Of a DNA stretch of 64,000 nucleotides, positions 62,648-64,000 are shown piece by piece (within the stretch, counting starts at the first letter, position 1; every line of letters starts with the position of its first letter). This DNA is from Akkermansiaceae bacterium UBA956 (GTDB lineage Bacteria > Verrucomicrobiota > Verrucomicrobiia > Verrucomicrobiales > Akkermansiaceae), in NCBI GenBank assembly GCA_002293145.1, contig DBCO01000010.1, forward strand, positions 62,001-126,000. The letters run 5' to 3'. The translations under genes were made by a program, and so were the position numbers. Below the pieces are notes generated by a model that had not been told where the DNA came from, searched no databases, and saw only the letters and a list, made by a program, of their open reading frames with translations.

Positions 62648-64000
62648 TCAGCGAATTCCCCGTAAAAGGAGCTCTGCATTATTTTGGGTTGCTTTAAGGT
62701 TTTTCATCAGAGTTTCAACCGCCTCGCCGTAAGGAAGTTGCGCAAGTTGTCGCCGAATGTCGAGAACCTTGGAAAATTCGTCCGGATGATACAGTCGATC
62801 ATCGTTGCGGGTGCCGGATTGCGGGATGTGAATGGCGGGGTATACGCGCCGTTCGGCGAGATCGCGGTCCAATCGAATCTCCATGTTGCCCGTGCCTTTG
62901 AACTCCTCGAAAATGACATCGTCCATCCGTGATTCGGTCTCGATCAGCGCGGTGGCAAGGATGGTGAGCGAGCCTCCCTCTTCGACATTGCGCGCTGCGC
63001 CGAAAAATTTACGCGATTTCTGCAAAGCTACGGGTGAAACGCCGCCGGAACCGATGGGACCGGACTGGTTTGCTGCGTTGTGACCGCGTGCCAGTCGAGT
63101 CAGTGAATCGAGCAAAAGAATGACATCCTTGCCTTGCTCGACGAGGCGTTTGGCGCGATCGAGCACGATATCAGCGACCTGTGCATGGCGGCGCGGACTT
63201 TCATCGAAAGTCGAGGCATACACGGTGCAGCCGACGGTTTCCTCGAAATCGGTCACCTCTTCGGGGCGTTCATCGAGCAGAAGCACGATGAGTTCCGCCT
63301 TCGGGTGATTCACGCGGATGGCCTTAGCGATTTGTTTGAGCAAAATGGTCTTACCGCCACGAGGCGGGGCGACGATCAGGGCGCGCTGACCCAGTCCGAG
63401 TGGAGCGATGAGGTCGACGAGACGAACGCTGAGGAAATCGGGGCCATTGCCTTCGAGGTAAACTCGGCGATCAGGGAACAGCGGCGTGAGTTTATCAAAG
63501 TCGGTGGGTACTTTCCAATCAGCAACGGGAATCCCTTCTGCCTCGAGGATTTCAGCGGTAGTGATAAATTTATCGCGCTCCTTGGAGCAGCGAGCACTGA
63601 GCTTGATGCGGTGACCGGATTGCAATCCATACTCGCGCAGGAAATTCAGCGGCACATGAATGTCATCCTGCGAGCTGCGGAAACTACGAACGGGATCACG
63701 CAGCATACCGAAATTTTCTTTGCCAAGCTCGAGCACGCCCTCGCAAATCAATTCTACTCCTTCGCGTGAGTAGAACTGAAGCAGTTCATACACGAGTTGG
63801 CTCTTGGTGGCGTGGGCGACTTGTAGGCCCGCGATGGCGTCTGCCATGTCGTGCAATTGGGCGAGCGTCTTTTTGCGGAATTCGTTGACGTCGAGGCAGG
63901 TGGGCAGGCTGATCGGCTTGGCTTGGATGAGCGCTTGATCCACGGTGGTGACGCCTTGGGACTCGAGAAAGCGGGCGATTTGTGCACGCAATCCCGTAAG
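62648..64000 (-). CDS. rho: Transcription termination factor Rho (N-terminal end beyond the window)
   Basis: An ATP-driven RNA helicase that ends transcription. About 450 residues are visible. The RNA-binding domain (about 50-140) is followed by the Walker A APPRGGKT, Walker B LIVLLLDERPEEVTDF, and the Q/R-loop parts GGSLTILATALIETESRMDDVIFEEFKGTGNMEI and LAERRVYPAIHI. The frame is open to the right edge; a TTG at 63991 is possible but the family normally has an extended N-terminus, so it is listed as partial. Confidence 0.94.
   Translation of the reverse strand, partial: LTGLRAQIARFLESQGVTTVDQALIQAKPISLPTCLDVNEFRKKTLAQLHDMADAIAGLQVAHATKSQLVYELLQFYSREGVELICEGVLELGKENFGMLRDPVRSFRSSQDDIHVPLNFLREYGLQSGHRIKLSARCSKERDKFITTAEILEAEGIPVADWKVPTDFDKLTPLFPDRRVYLEGNGPDFLSVRLVDLIAPLGLGQRALIVAPPRGGKTILLKQIAKAIRVNHPKAELIVLLLDERPEEVTDFEETVGCTVYASTFDESPRRHAQVADIVLDRAKRLVEQGKDVILLLDSLTRLARGHNAANQSGPIGSGGVSPVALQKSRKFFGAARNVEEGGSLTILATALIETESRMDDVIFEEFKGTGNMEIRLDRDLAERRVYPAIHIPQSGTRNDDRLYHPDEFSKVLDIRRQLAQLPYGEAVETLMKNLKATQNNAELLLRGIR

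Noticed and set aside
63134..63769. 211-residue plus-strand frame opposite rho
   Set aside because: Shadow of the conserved rho coding sequence.

Overview
This window looks like chromosome of a member of the Verrucomicrobiota, probably near Verrucomicrobiales. The reasons are indirect but agree: large secreted proteins with autotransporter-associated beta-strand repeats, a PEP-CTERM relic, a Verru_Chthon cassette-like protein with a prepilin-type N-terminus, several sulfatases, a Gram-negative porin, and GyrA, GyrB and Rho of PVC character. No taxon was confirmed by search.

Layout. 1-6 kb: end of a membrane protein, a DUF2007/zinc-ribbon protein, a secreted beta-helix protein, a toxin-antitoxin pair, a dihydrouridine synthase, a lipoprotein trypsin-like protease and a small lipoprotein. 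6-11.5 kb: TPR protein, CPA2-type cation/proton antiporter, clan GH-A glycosidase, MECR-like enoyl reductase and tRNA-Leu(AAG). 11.9-33 kb is an accessory surface/polysaccharide region: two giant beta-strand-repeat proteins, a broken PEP-CTERM paralogue, a Verru_Chthon A-like protein, two sulfatases, an alpha/beta hydrolase and a two-component system. 33.1-34.1 kb: clpS-aat, the N-end-rule pair. 34.2-42.6 kb is a likely phosphate-starvation block: OprP-type porin, PstS, a giant secreted phosphatase and a two-gene ornithine-lipid-type acyltransferase pair, with 11-nt-period repeats resembling Pho boxes upstream of the first two genes. 42.7-46.5 kb: a third sulfatase, gltX and aroE. 46.5-64 kb, all on the minus strand: two paralogous membrane proteins, purD-pyrR-(unknown)-pyrB, a small zincin, gyrB-(four-helix-bundle gene)-gyrA, an RNase D-like gene, a large secreted protein and rho, which runs off the right edge.

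The most interesting structures are these. (1) A 437-bp cassette encodes a four-helix-bundle protein of the 23S rRNA intervening-sequence type. It is bracketed by inverted arrays of 7-nt repeats and sits between gyrB and gyrA, which would otherwise be about 21 bp apart. (2) A family of REP-like double palindromes occurs three times, and a fourth, single arm lies inside the gyrA reading frame. (3) A PEP-CTERM gene carries an amber codon exactly at the Glu codon of its PEP motif. (4) Four unrelated secreted proteins share the same short C-terminal beta-domain. (5) A palindromic operator candidate is shared by a surface-protein gene and a sulfatase gene that lies next to a LuxR-type response regulator.

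All functional calls come from reading motifs by eye. No database search was run.
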